Assembly: GCF_000687475.1 (NCBI RefSeq)
Contig: NC_057319.1
Coordinates: 4,516,001-4,580,000 of the forward strand
DNA from: Ustilaginoidea virens
Taxonomy: Eukaryota > Ascomycota > Sordariomycetes > Hypocreales > Clavicipitaceae
Reading direction: 5' to 3'
DNA length: 64,000 nucleotides
Each line of letters opens with the position of its first letter. Within the stretch, counting starts at the first letter, position 1. Position numbers and translations under genes: made by a program. Below the pieces are notes generated by a model. It was not told where the DNA came from and ran no database searches. It saw only the letters and a program-made list of their open reading frames with translations. This document shows positions 20,187 through 32,250 of this stretch, piece by piece.

Positions 20187-23100
20187 CTATGGTCCAGAAA
20201 AAGCTGCATCCTCCTCCAAGGTCTCATCCCATCCGCCAGTCCTCAATAACCACTCGCCAGTCCGATGCTTGACATTCTTGATGCCCTCGCCGAGCGCGCT
20301 GTTCCACTGGTCCTGGACCACCCGCACCTTCTCCTTGAGATCTTCAGTCAGTCGCCGACCCTCGCCTTCTCTCATGGCCCGGGCTCTCTGGTCCCGCTCC
20401 TCGGCACGGATCGCGCTGCCGTCGGGCTCGCGACACTGCGTTTCCAGCACGCTGGCTTTGGCGTGCACCACTGCCTCCTTGACCTCATGCAGCAGACACA
20501 AGAGATTCGTGTGCGCTTCGATGAACTGATACGTGCTCTTCTCGGCATGCATCACGAGGCTGTAAAGATATTGAAGAGGGTGTTGGTGGTACGCCGGGTT
20601 CTCCTCAAACTCGGAGGCCGGAATCTGGATGCTGAACCCGAGCAGGTTGGATGGAATGCTGTCCAGCAGACGGCGCAATGGCGGCGCAATGTCCCAAAAC
20701 GCCGAAAGCTGTAGCGCAACACCTCGCTGCACTGCCCCTTCAACCGCGGACCGGAATTCCCGCGCTCGGTTCAGAACCTCGTTGGCGAATGCCGACTCGC
20801 GCGTCGCTGCATCCTCGGCGAAGAAAATCTCGGCCGCCTGGAGCTTCTCCTGGTTGCCCGACAGGCGGTACGGACTCATCACCACCTCGCGATAGCGCGA
20901 GTTTCGGTCACTCAGGATGTCGTAGATGGCTCGGTGCAGCGACTCTCGCGTTTCGAAAATCCACTTGAGCAGAGTCAGTTTCTCCAGCAACTCGGGACGA
21001 TCGTCCCCCTCTTCCTGCGGCATGTCTGCATCCATCTGCCCGCTGTCAAAGAGATGGCTTGCTAAACCGTCGAAAAGCTCAGTGGCCCGCGTGATGCGGC
21101 TTGTCAAGAGGTCATTCAGAGGCAAGACCACCTCTTTTTGGAACTCGTCGTACTCCTTCTTCTCCAGCTCCTTCCTCTTGTCTTTTTCTTCATCTTGGGA
21201 ATCCGATTCAATGACAGCGGCGTCTGCGTATCCGATGTTGCCGGAGCTGATTTCCGTCTGTAAATTGACTGCAAGTGCCTGCCGACGCTCCGATGCCTCC
21301 TTGAAGAACTCTTCGCGGCGCTTGGAGCTCCCCATCGCGAATCGTTCCTTTACCTTGTCTACCTCTGACAGATCGTTCAAGCTCCTGACGGACGTTCTTG
21401 TCGTGGTCAGTTCGGGGTGATTGTTGTTCACGGCGGGATGATGCCGTGGATATGGCGGCGGCATCGTCACCAGGCGAGAGACGTCCAAGGCATCGGGCTT
21501 GTTGTGCCTCGACGAAGAAGGGCCTGAAGCACCACCACCCGAGGTACAGCCAAACGGCCCCGGCCGTTGCGGGGTTCCCGACGAGCAGTCTCTCTGGTCA
21601 TGCCACCCCGTCTTTTCCGGGGGGTATTCGGAAGAGGGGCCGCCGTCGCTGGCTCCGGTGTGAGCGCCGCCGATTCCTTGTTCTTCCTCGAACCACTGCT
21701 CCTTTGGCACACCCATGTACTTTGATTCCCGCTTTGACCTTTCCGACACGCGCGCTTCACCTTGAGAATCCGTCTCCCACCATCGGCTCGGGGGGCGGCC
21801 TCGAGAGCTCCCGTTCTCGTAGTTGTCACTGACACTCATGCTGAGGATGGGGGAAAGAGAGGGCATATAGTTGTTTGCCCAGTTGGCGTTTCCTGCTGCA
21901 GGAGCGCTGCCAGGCGATGCAGGAAGATTGGCAGAAGCTGGTGCCGACACGGAAAGCCCTTGTCCACGCGTGGTTGACCCGGAATAATCCCTTTGCGATG
22001 GGCTGGCATCCATCGAGGCCGGAGCCAATTCGTCTCGGGGGGGCATTTCAGACTCTCGCCCCAATGATGATGCGGTCATTGGTCGAAAGAGGTCGCGAGT
22101 CAGGTCAAAGATTTCGGAGCCCATGGCTCCTATAGCAAAAGAATATCGCTCTCTTCGGATCTGGGACTCGCTCACCACAAAGTCGGCAAACATTCGCACC
22201 CGATCGGCGTCGGATGTAGCCATGGACTCCCTTGCTGCGAACGCTCTGAACCTTTCAATAGCGGCGGAGGCGAACTGCTCGGCTGTTTCACGGATCACCC
22301 TGCTCGTCGAAACGGCTGTCGACAATGACACCGGGGGCCGGGATGAGTCCCTTGGCCTGGACCCAGATGCAGACCTCGTTCGCGGAGGCGGGGTGGGCAA
22401 GGAAATCAGAGCCAAGGCAGGAGCGGATGCAGGCGTCTGCAAAATCTTGCTCTGATATGGAGAGAATGTAGGTGTCGCTGCCTCTGGTCGCGCGGATCCC
22501 GGAGCCCGGGGCGTCGAGTTTCGAGAGTCGTTGGTCCATGAGTCGCAGGTTCGAAGCAATTCAACCTCTCTTCTGCTTGCGCTGCGTGGAGTGGACTTGT
22601 TGACGGAGAGTCGGCCAACCGGCTTACCGGAGCTCGAGGGAACAATAATGTCCTGGATGCCGTGGTGCGGCTGAGTGATGGCATCAACTGAGCCGTGTGA
22701 TGACGATTGACGATTTCTGCTTTCGGCTCGTCTTTCGAGAATCGTCTTGTCATGTCGTACCGCCCTAGCTCTGTTCAAGCCTCCCGCGCTGTTTGACGAC
22801 CCTGATGGGTCTGAGACACCAGTGGCGTTGGCTGCGGTGGTGGTGTCGATTACCAAGCCCGGAGAACGACCACGAGCAGGTTCTGCATCTGTGTCGACCC
22901 AGTCTGCTGGCGTCGGGGGCACGGGTCCCAAGGAAGCCACCCCACTCGGCGGCGGTCTTCGGGTCGGAGGGGACGCGATGGGTACGCTTGATCGATCAAT
23001 GCTCTGGACGCTTTGCGATCGAAAGCTCGATGGCGGAGGTCCCGGTGGTGGGGGAGGGAGCGGCATACCAGGTTCCCACCTGGTCTGCGATGCTGATCGA

Positions 23101-23909
23101 GAACGCTGAGATGCGGGGGTGCCAATGGCGCCAGTCGAGACAGCCCGGCGGGCAGCCGGTGGCACCACAAGATGAGCCGTGGTCGCGGCTGGAGTGAGGA
23201 AGCGTTCGGGCTCTTGGTGAGGCACAGTTGAACCCATGCTTCTTCTCATGTGCCAGGGAACTGCCCGGACGTCAGGTGGGCTTGTTGGATGAGGCTGCTC
23301 ATTCTCCTTGCGCCGACCGAGCGACGGCAGTCCAAATCGCCGCTCCCGTGAGTTTCCACGTCGTCCCGTCCCGGGTGGCGGTGGGAAGGAAGGATTCCCA
23401 GGAGGCTCCGGAGACGGTCTGTGAAGGAGAGGCATTGGCATCCTGGAAGGAGGCGGGGGCGTTGATCCAAGGCCACATGCAACGGCATGTTCAAACGCGG
23501 TGCTCATTGGTCGTTGCCGACGATTTCGAGGAGGGCTGTATGGGGGAGGTGGAGGCGCCGAGGCTGCGTCTACTTTTTATATACCAGTTGGAGAATTTCA
23601 GCAGAGTACCAACGATGTTTGGAGGGTCGAGTTTGAGCCAAGATGCAAGGAGAGGTTGTATTGTCATGTCATACCTTGTGCAGCCTCAGTCGCGAACTGG
23701 CGCGACCTGTCGACCACCTGAGCTGGCGACGGGACCCATTCTTGGGGATTGTATGGCTGTATTGCCGACTGCGTATGGGATGATGAAGGCATGGACACGG
23801 CAGAAACGGGCGAGTTGGCGTGGGCGGCGGAAGGAGTCGGCGAGGCGTTGTTGAGTAGACTGAGGCCGAGGCCCTGAGCAAGTCGCGCCGGATCAGGGGA
23901 GGAAGCCAT
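20187..23909 (-). CDS. Large conserved fungal protein with disordered N-terminus and helical C-terminus
   Basis: Two exons (20187-23563 and 23675-23909) give 1203 aa. The start MASSPDPARLAQGLG (23909) is chosen rather than the in-frame ATG 21 bases upstream because the downstream sequence begins the conserved-looking part. The intron has donor GTATGA and acceptor CAG, and joining gives the Pro-rich run ASAPPPPPYSPPRNRRQRP, which continues smoothly into exon 2. Residues about 80-650 are Ser/Pro/Arg-rich and low-complexity, with several basic clusters. The C-terminal about 400 residues are charged and helical, from about FAMGSSKRREEFFKEAS to KHRTGEWLLRTGGWDE, with likely coiled coils (DSQDEEKDKRKELEKKEYDEF). 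I do not recognise a named family; the pattern suggests a scaffold or cytoskeletal/trafficking protein, but that is speculation. Confidence 0.85.
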
Positions 23910-25342
23910 GATGAAGGACGTCGGCCGCAAGCTCTTTGCTGGAAAGACGCCGCTCCAGTCCTCAACGGGGCATCTTCCGTGAAAAGGATGGCAAGATCAA
24001 GCCGCTGGCGGGAACTTGACAAGCCGCAAATGAGCATGGCAGTCGACTAGGGCTGGATGGCTGGCCTCTGCGACGGCAGCACTCTGCTTGCTCGGTCTAT
24101 TGAAAGCCCGCTACAGGACGCGTGCTCGCCTGGAGGGAGGCCCTGTCCTTGGGGAGCTTCTATTTTAAGCAAGATGAATGAGGGGGCCCCGAAGGCAAAG
24201 GGCCCTGCTGGTTGGCTGCTGGCAACCTGCATGTCAATGCATGAGGGGAGCATGTCTCGTCCAAAAGCGCAACCCACAAGCGCAAAGCCGAGCACAACAG
24301 ACGACGGGGTCTTGGTGACGAGTCGAGGAGCCGCGTGGAGAGGGATGTGTGGGACAAGGGACAAGACGGCCCTCCCCTCGCATGAAGTCGTCGTGGTTGC
24401 TGTGCGCGAGGGCGACATTGGCGGCGGCGGGGGCGGGCTTGGACGCCTTGGACAAGCTCCGCCTACTCCAGCCGTACGGGCAAGAAGGGCCCACCGTGGT
24501 GGCCTGATGTCTGGGATTGATGCTGGGACAGCTGCAGACACGCCCCCTGCCGTGGCAGGCATGGCCTCGGCTCTTTCCCAGCTACCCCAGGTACGTAGGT
24601 ACCTACCTCCTACCTTGCCTTTGCCTCTCTTGCGCGCAAGACCATTTGACTCCATGAACTTGAGACATGCCCGGCCAGCCATGTGTCTTCCAGCAACGGG
24701 AGAAAAATATTCGCCCTTGGCTCAGAGGTTGGATGATGGCTTTCGCGAAACTGCTCCTTGACTTATTCCTTCCGCAGGGGCAAGAGCAAGAGTAACTCGA
24801 TGGTTGACGGCGGAAAGAGACGGTGGGTCTATTTCCTGAAACTGCAGGTGGCCAGACTCCGCACCCAAGCCACCGCCGATCGACGGCAACAATGATTGGC
24901 CACATCCATGTGTGCACGCACGCCAAGAGGTGGCTCCCGGCGCTTATTTGGTGCCATGTACTCCGTACCTCCGTAGCAGCCATTTGAAACTTCTCTCGTC
25001 CGTGACGATTCTATCCTCTCTGTGCTCCTCATCAAGGTATTTCCCCAGTCGTTCACCAAGCGTGAAAAGCGCGTCCACTGGCTGCATGTGCCGCATGATT
25101 ATCAAAAAAAGGGATGCGATCTTCCTGGCCATCTGACAGTTATTCGCGAGCTTCTCTGTCCCGATGTGTGGCGACCAACCTGCCACCAGGAACCAGAAGC
25201 GCCGCCACAAAAATTTTCAGCGGCAAAGAGTCCGACGTCTTGGCCGCACAACTCGCGACAAAGCACGCTCACAGCACCTAAAGTCGTGCCTCCTCAATCT
25301 ATCGATCGCTCCTTTGCGCCTGCGGGCCCCCGCACGTTATCC
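23910..25342. promoter_or_regulatory. Divergent intergenic region
   Basis: 1.4 kb between divergent genes. ORFs of 211 and 234 codons overlap on opposite strands at about 24050-24760, but neither shows a domain or a splice-supported extension. A GGTACCTACC palindromic word lies at 24595-24608. No gene is called. Confidence 0.4.
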
Positions 25343-26533
25343 ATGTCGTCGCCTCTGGATTTCCCCCAAATGTACCAGAAACCCGCCTACAATATCCTCC
25401 TCAGCACGCTCGAAAGCCTTCAACTCTCACCTCTGGTGTGGAGCCACGGCCGGAATGGCTCCGATGACCTGGCCGCGCAGGAATCACCAGCATCGCAGCG
25501 CAAGGCTGAGGTCACGCGCTACGTGTCCACCATTATCAAGAGCCCTCTGTCGTGGATAGACGACGACGACCAGAAGGAAACCCTGTGGGAGCTGGCCAGC
25601 AGACGCATCTCTGAACGATGTGGCAGGACAGCCATGGGAGACATGGTGAGGAAATGGCCTTTTGAAGCCCCGGATGGCGTCGAGCCCCATGGGCATTTTG
25701 AGCTTGTGATTCGTGAGCCAGCCTTGACGGGCGACTCGCTGGGCTTCAAGACTTGGGGCTCGTCGTACGTTCTTGCTCGGCATCTTCCCAGGCTGAAAGC
25801 TACTGTGCTATCCAAGTTGCTCGACGAGCCGCTGCGCGGCAAGGCCCCCAGCGTGGTGGAGTTGGGGTCGGGAACAGGACTGCTAGGCGTGGCTGCCGCG
25901 GCGCTGTGGAAGGTGCACGTTGCGCTGAGCGATTTGCCCGCCATTGTGGGAAACTTGAGGAGCAACGCGGACCGAAACAGGGAGACGGTTGAGGCGAGAG
26001 GTGGTTCTCTGAGCGTGGGACCGCTGACCTGGGGTGGTGGCCAAGATGAAGTCGACGAGGACCTGTTTGGCAAACCTCATCAGTTCGAGGTAGGCCAAGG
26101 TGAGTGGCGGTGATTGGGAAAACCGATGGGCTAACCCCCCGATGCCTAGATTGTTCTTGCCGCAGACCCCATGTACGACGACAATCATCCTGCGCTGTTG
26201 GCATCTGCCATAAGTGACCACCTCGCGTTGGGCAGTGAATCACGAGCCGTCGTCATGGTGCCCCAGCGTGATGCCACGACTGTCGGGCTGCTCGCTTCCT
26301 TCAAACAGGCCATGCTGGGTCTCGAGATGCCGCTCTTTTGTGACGAGGAGGACGAACTAGCTGGGCAGGATGACTGGGACGGAGACGACGAAGCGGGGAA
26401 TGTGCGTTGTTGGCTGGGTATTTTTTCCCACGAGGGAGAGAAAAGGGGGGGGGTTTTAGCTTCTCCTGATTGCCTGGTGGATGCTGAAAGCGTGTCCGAT
26501 GTTGCAACCTCGGCTCCGAATCGAGAACAATAG
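25343..26533 (+). CDS. Protein-lysine N-methyltransferase, EFM2-like
   Basis: Two exons (25343-26089, 26150-26533) give 376 aa. It is a seven-beta-strand SAM-dependent methyltransferase of the Methyltransf_16 group. Motif I is VVELGSGTGLLGVAAA (about residues 172-187), followed by ALSDLPAIVGNLRSN (motif II region) and, across the intron, HQFE|IVLAADPMYDDNHP (the DP-x-Y post-motif typical of this group). The N-terminal extension of about 140 residues includes YVSTIIKSPLSWIDDDDQKETLWELASRRISERCGRTAMG-type sequence, which resembles the Efm2 subgroup that methylates elongation factors eEF2/eEF3 in yeast. The ATG at 25343 (MSSPLDFP) is chosen because the longer in-frame ORF upstream lacks conservation-like sequence. 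Substrate assignment is by similarity of pattern only; it could be another member of the family. Confidence 0.82.
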
Positions 26534-27182
26534 CGGCATGGCATCTGCGGTGAATAAGTTGCCTGTGCAACTGGATACACACGGGTGACAACGTGGAAGC
26601 ATGAAGCACTCTAAGTCTTTACCAGACCATTCGATGCACGAATCCAGGACATGGACTGATCCCAGGACATGGACTGATCCGAGGGAAGAGGAGGGGAGGA
26701 GGGGAGGGGGAAGGGGGGGAATTCACAGCACGAAATCGTGCCCATCAGGCGATGCCCAACCGTGCCACCTGGTCAAAATCACCGCTCAAACCGAACCGAA
26801 ACCTACCACCCTCGCCCAAGATGGCAAGACTACATCAGTGTGCCAATACGGAGCCGCACCACTCGATTTCCCTCCCGACTTGTGCTTTACTCCTCTTTCT
26901 CCTCCGACATGGTTTGCCTCATACCCGAGCCAAAGCAGGCAGCGTTACACGAGCCCTTGATGACTGCCTGACGCAGCAAACTTGGCTTCGTCTGATAAAG
27001 GTTGGGGGGGGATGGGGATCTGAAGTTGTTGGGGAAAGGACAAGGTCGTGTTTTATTTGTAGCCCTGCCTTGCCTTTGCAACCTCACCATGCCTCTTCAT
27101 CCCCTTTTGGTGCAAACGTTGCTTCGTTTCCTCGGTCATAACCCACAGCACCTCGAACCTGAAAGCTTTCATTCCTATCATT
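26534..27182. promoter_or_regulatory. Intergenic upstream of the HTH-like gene
   Basis: 649 bases without a recognisable gene. It contains a short tandem duplication (CCAGGACATGGACTGATC twice, 26645-26680) and a purine-rich run (26681-26720). Confidence 0.4.
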
Positions 27183-28554
27183 ATGGCAGGCTCTCAGCAG
27201 TACAAAGACGTTGAGATTCTCTTCATCCTAAAGGCCATTCTTCTCGGGCTGTCGTTCCGATGGATCGTCGACATGTTTGAGAAGCGCTTCGGCCGCAGGC
27301 TGACCGACAACCAGCTCCGGTACATCAAGAACAAGTACGGGAGAGACCCTCGCTTCGGGTACGCATCTTGGCCGGCTCTCCCCCCCAACATCACCCTGGC
27401 TCTGGCCATTTGTTCTTATTGCTGACCCTTTTGGCAAGCACCCCCGTTGCCAACGCGCAAAACTTTGGAGCCAGCCAGGCCAGCGAGTGGCCCCAGGACG
27501 ACTCCATCCTCGGCATAGACTTTTGCCTCTTTGAGTCCCGCGGCCAGCACGTCCCCCAGCCTGACCTGCGGGTGACGGCTTCTATTCCCCCTCGCACCAA
27601 CACCCCGTCTTCTTCACCTCGACCTGCTGCTACCCCGCCGCAGCCTCTGGCCGGTCGGAAGCGCTCCCGGGACGCCGAGGATCAAGTCGACGAGCTGGCC
27701 AGCCGAAGGTGTGTTGATCCCTCCTCCGGAGAAGCCAGAGACTAACGGACGTCTCGGAGCCCCTCTTCTCTGTCCAGCTGCGACAAACATCCCCCCGGTC
27801 TTCTGGCCAGCTTGCTTGAGTACCCTTTACTACCGCCTCTTGGGTCCTCCGCGGACGGGAGCCTGCTCTCTCCCCAGGATTCTGCCCTGTACGCTGTTGA
27901 TGCGCGAACCACAAGCCATCTCCTCGCCCACGGCGCTGGCGACTTTTCCACTTGGGACACGCACCATCACACTCCTTTTGACCATCTACCGTCTGGATAC
28001 CCCGACTCCTCGGCCTGCACGGGCCTCTTGCCCTGCCATACTCCTATCCAAGGTACGTCACCCGCTTCTTGATTGGGAAAAAAAAAGTAGAAACCCCCGA
28101 CCGACAACGATGAACCCGAGCAGGATTCCCGCCGGAAACCCACGTACCGATAACGACGACCCTACAGTCCCCATATCAAGGACCCCGTCTCCACGAAGCA
28201 TACCCGAGCACAACTGCCAACGGGATACATGTGTGCCGCACGCCGTGCCCATCGGAAACATGCCTGCAGGACCTGCCGGTCTGCTCGCCAGATGAGCTCA
28301 GCGATGCGAATACCAGCGACGAACAAGAGTTTGACGCAGTGGTTGCGTCTACAACCATCACCGCTACTGATACCGATACCGACTGCAGAAAGCTGCTGTG
28401 CTCGCTCGCCGCCATCGGAAACACAGCCGATGGTGCGGCGTCCGCCGACGACGAAAGCCTTTTCATGGCGCAGTTGGACGAGGCCTTCCTGCTGGGCTTG
28501 TCTGCAATGCCCGACGATAGGTTAAGCACGCAGACCGGCAAGCCGTACATATAA
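27183..28554 (+). CDS. Small fungal protein with N-terminal HTH-like domain, function unknown
   Basis: A four-exon model: 27183-27358, 27439-27708, 27778-28052 and about 28181-28554, giving 364 aa. The first two junctions are well supported (GTACGC/CAAG and GTGTGT/CCAG with branch GACTAAC). The third junction is uncertain: only the acceptor at 28179-28180 (or one codon-equivalent nearby) keeps the reading frame of the last exon. The first 59 residues form a compact helical, basic region (EILFILKAILLGLSFRWIV, FEKRFGRRLTDNQLRYIKNK) that looks like a small helix-turn-helix DNA-binding fold. The middle contains a likely nuclear signal (GRKRSRD). The C-terminus is acidic (SADDESLFMAQLDEAFLLG), as in activation domains. 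A transcription-regulator role is inference. Confidence 0.68.
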
Positions 28555-29346
28555 ACCACGCACTCACGCGAATGGGCAATGCAAGCTCATGTCTCTAGAG
28601 TGATACAAAGGTTGGGGGTGGGGGTGGGGGGCAGCCACGGAGAAGACAGCAATGCAACGCAACGCATCCATGCGGTTTGGCTTTGCATGATGGAGCAGGG
28701 TGTTTGTTGTTCAGGTACTTGATTACCGGGCACGATATCCCAGTCAAGGTCGTGGCCAACGAGCAACGCATCGGCTTGGCTTTTGCACAGTGGTGGAGCA
28801 ACATTTGACATCGTATTAGGTACTTTGAGCTATCGGGCGAGATTCCCACAGTTCCCGGTCGAGGGCATAGCCACGTAGACGGCATTATATAACAGTCTAG
28901 ACGGATTCAAGCTGCCTAGTGTAGCCTTCAACGAGACGCTCGAGACGCTCGAGACGCCGTGGCTTGACGAACAAGCATACCAGACCCTTTTCTTGACACA
29001 AACAGCCGTGACATGGTAATTACCGTTTGCTCCATTTCTCAATCACGGTCCTTTATCCCATCCCCCGCAAACACGTACGACAAAACGCTGATCCCGCCGG
29101 TGGAAAGACAAAGAAAGGGAAAAATGCAAGCGTCATCAATCATATCGGAGAACGCCGGCCGGCGCTCCGACTAGGATAAAAGGCCAAACAGTCAAGGGAG
29201 CCTGGATTGTTAAGCGGGTGCCCGCAACGCCATGTGAAAACAAACTCCTGGACCCAACCCACCGTATTGCTCGCTCCTGGGCATGAATGCTTCCTGCCTG
29301 TGGACAAGGAGGTGATGTGCGCGCCTCGATGGTGAGCGCCAGGGTT
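28555..29346. other. Intergenic between convergent genes
   Basis: 792 bases between stop codons. It holds a GAGACGCTC triplication (28932-28957) and a G/T-rich tract (28612-28630). No gene is seen. Confidence 0.5.
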
Positions 29347-31873
29347 CTAGACGACAATGCTGACGTTTCTCCGCGCGTCTGCCTCGTCCATGCTGAACTG
29401 AAAGACAAGCTTGAACAGGTCGCGCAGGTACGCGTGCCGTGGCGAACTGTTGCTGACTGCCGCGACGCTCCGCGCCATATCCGGAGCCGTGACGCGCTTG
29501 CCCCGAGCCGGGAGAAGGTGGGTTCCCGCGACAATGCCAAGATCGTCGTCGAGGACAGAGCTCGCGTACTGCTGGAGCAGCGTGGCGTGACTGGGCAGAG
29601 AGCCAAACGAGCCTGCTGGCAGCCCCTGAACAAACTTTTGCAAAGTGGCAGGCTCGGCCTTGGGGTCGGCAAGGGTGTCGCGGTTGAATCCCGCGTTCAT
29701 GGCGGCCCGCAGGATGAGCGCCTTGGACCGGGACATGTTGGCGTCTTCTTTCGCCGCGCCTGTAGTTGCCGTGCTTGACGTCCTGCTGCTGCCCCTCGAG
29801 TAGCTCGACATGCTGGACGCGTTGCTCGACCATCGGCCTCCGCGACCGCCGCCGCCACTAGACGTGGTCCCCAGCACCATGGTCTTGGGCACCTGGGGCG
29901 AGCGACTCGCTGGCGAGATGGGCGTGTCCTCAAACTCCGTCACGGGCGTCTCCGGCACTGGAGGTCGTTCTTCCTGGCGGCTGCTCTTTGCGCTGTCCCG
30001 CTTGGAGTGAGGAGAGGAGTGGTTAGATTGCCTGCTCTCCCTACCAGACTGATCGATTGGCTGCGACGGGAGGAAAACGCTCATCTGGCTCGGGCGTGGC
30101 GTGTTTCGATCGGGTCGGATCTGCGTCCAACCGTCCCGGAACATGTCGCACAGGTCCCAGCACGCCTGCACGGCCGAACCGAGCAGCAGTTCCTCGTCCT
30201 GCGGTTTGCCGCCTCTCCTGTTCTGCCGCAGGCTAAACAGCATTTCGGCCAGTGTCCAGCAAGCGCCGAGCAGGTGGTCAGTTTCTTCGGCCAGCTCACT
30301 GCGTTGCTTCATCAGACGATGGCAGAGGGTTATGTAAAAGTCCAGTGTCCTCTCCCTGAACAGCTCTGGGAGGTTTCTGCTGTCCTGGGCGCTGTAGAGA
30401 CTATGTGCTCGGCATTAGCCTACAGACAAGTTTGCAATGCAGCTCTTCTTGTGATCCCGGGCTTACTGATTGCTCAGCTCAAAGCTCACTCGGAGCACAG
30501 AGTCTGCAGTTTCATTCTTCTTCTGCCGAATATCGAAAAGAGCTTGGCAAAAGTCGCGGCACAAGTCGAGATTATCCCGCACACTAGGAGACGCCGGATC
30601 CTCATGCTGGTTGGCATGGAGACGTTGACAAAGCTTCCAGCAAGTTTTCCATGCTTTTCCGCGGGCATCTGGCGTGCCGGAGCTGTTGAACATTCGGGTT
30701 CGATGAATGGCGCTGAGACTAGCCAGTGTGTTACAAAGAGTCCAGCAGTCATGCAAAGCTGTTCTCAATGTGGCAACTTTATTATCATCGGCTGATTGCA
30801 GAAACGGCATCCCGGAACCACCACCGTCGTCGTCACCTTCCGCCTGCTCATCGATTTCTGAAGCCGCATTAACATTCAGCCTACAAACGGCTTCGACTGT
30901 TTGTGGCTTACTTTCCAGGCTACTAGCACTACTTGATCTCAATCTGCTACCGTCATTCAACAAGACTTGGAGATCCTGAGCTCTCGGCGTGGCGCTCTCA
31001 ATGCTGTATCTGACAGGCTTCACGTCTGTAGAGATTGGAGGGCGAGAAGGATGCGACATTGCCTGCGAAAAAAGAATAAACAACCATTTCCAGCAAAGAA
31101 GAGCGAGAGGGCGTACTTTTTGCAGAACAGCTTCGTCGATATCGGACACGCTCATGCCATCTGCGTTTGCAAAGGATCGCTCGCTAGGTTCACTTTGTTG
31201 AGCGGTAGAGCCGGTAGATGTCTCGAGGGGATGTTAATACGTGAGAACCAATTTGAGCAAGAGTGGATGGAAGAAAGAGAAGAATAGGACAAGAAAATGA
31301 GAATAGAGAGGAAGACGCTCACCCAGCTGGCAAAGCTTTCTGGGGCATGAATTACAGATACAGCCTCCTCATTATTTGCTTGGCGGACATTTTCGGGAAG
31401 AGTGGTGGTGAGCATGAGCAGCTAGGCACTGGTCAGACCTCGAAACATTCCTTTAAACCATTGGCAGAGCCGAGAACAAACCCCCGACGGCGGTAAACTG
31501 TCCAAGCAGTGGGCTTGTTCCTCCTCCTCCGACACGTCGTCTTCGATTTCGGTTATATCCGTACCGTTGGACGTAACAGGCGAAGGTCCCACGATATCAC
31601 TTGAGCTTGGGATATGCATGGAATATGATGAGACACGCTTGACTGAGCTGGGCCGAAGAGACCGAAGAGTGGCAGAATCCGTTGCAGGCGGTGGCGAGGA
31701 CCTGGTCCATCAATGAGCATTCCCAGTCTATGAGGCGAGGTTTTCAAAACATACACCACCCTTAATGGGGAGCGCAGCCCTCCTGTGTCTGGCGATGCAG
31801 ACATTTCTGCCAGCGTGCTGAAACGGAAGTGCAGGCTCCCGTTCGAATATGTCAGAGGGCCCTTCAAAGCCAT
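29347..31873 (-). CDS. Conserved fungal protein of unknown function, six exons
   Basis: Exons in order of transcription: 31755-31873, 31482-31701, 31323-31421, 31117-31221, 30467-31062 and 29347-30400; all phases agree and the product is 730 aa. Supporting signals include branch points CTGACC and TATTAAC just upstream of acceptors, although the intron-2 donor is GTTTGT and one acceptor is GAG-preceded. Joined sequences read sensibly (LRVVSSPPPATDS; FASWTSTGSTAQQ; LSNHLYSAQDSRNLP). The N-terminal third is Ser/Pro-rich. The central part is helical with many Cys and Trp (DCWTLCNTLASL, KAWKTCWKLCQRL, DLCRDFCQALFDI, TLDFYITLCHRL), then a Ser-rich linker, then a conserved-looking C-terminal helical region (LILRAAMNAGFNRDT, YLRDLFKLVFQFSM). 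I recall similar proteins annotated only as domains of unknown function in Pezizomycotina; no activity can be assigned. Confidence 0.78.
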
Positions 31874-32109
31874 TGTGACAAGTGGGAAACAAGACAGAAA
31901 GGAATAAAAAAAAGGAGGAAAAAAAAAAGTAAGAGCATGTAATCACCGGCAACGACCGGGCCGGGGGGGGGGGGGTAGGATGTAGGTCCAAATGATGCAA
32001 CAATGGCCGAGAAACTTGGGACTTCGATGAAAAGCACCCTCGACGTGGCACAAAGCCGTGCTAACACAAGGCGTGAGTTCGGCTCAAATCCTCGGCTTAG
32101 CCTCACGAG

Positions 32110-32250
32110 ATGGCCAAGGACAATTGCATGAAACTTGATGATATTGCTGTAAGCCTGGCTCTGGCTGCGGCCGACCAGGGTGGCGTTGCTGCTATCCGCA
32201 CAGACTTAACGGACGCGATTCGGGCCTACCTTGACAGCAAGCTTGCATAA
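32110..32250 (+). CDS. Candidate small ORF, 46 aa (low confidence)
   Basis: A 46-residue ORF from ATG 32110 to TAA. Its composition is not low-complexity and looks helical and protein-like (KLDDIAVSLALAAADQG, TDLTDAIRAYLDSKLA). An in-frame TAG stands 9 bases upstream next to an acceptor-like CTTAG, so it could also be the last exon of a longer gene; no partner exon in phase was found. I recognise no family. Confidence 0.22.
   Translation: MAKDNCMKLDDIAVSLALAAADQGGVAAIRTDLTDAIRAYLDSKLA

Noticed and set aside
24047..24761. Overlapping 211- and 234-codon ORFs on opposite strands
   Set aside because: Neither shows domain, start context or splice support; both lie in a divergent promoter region.
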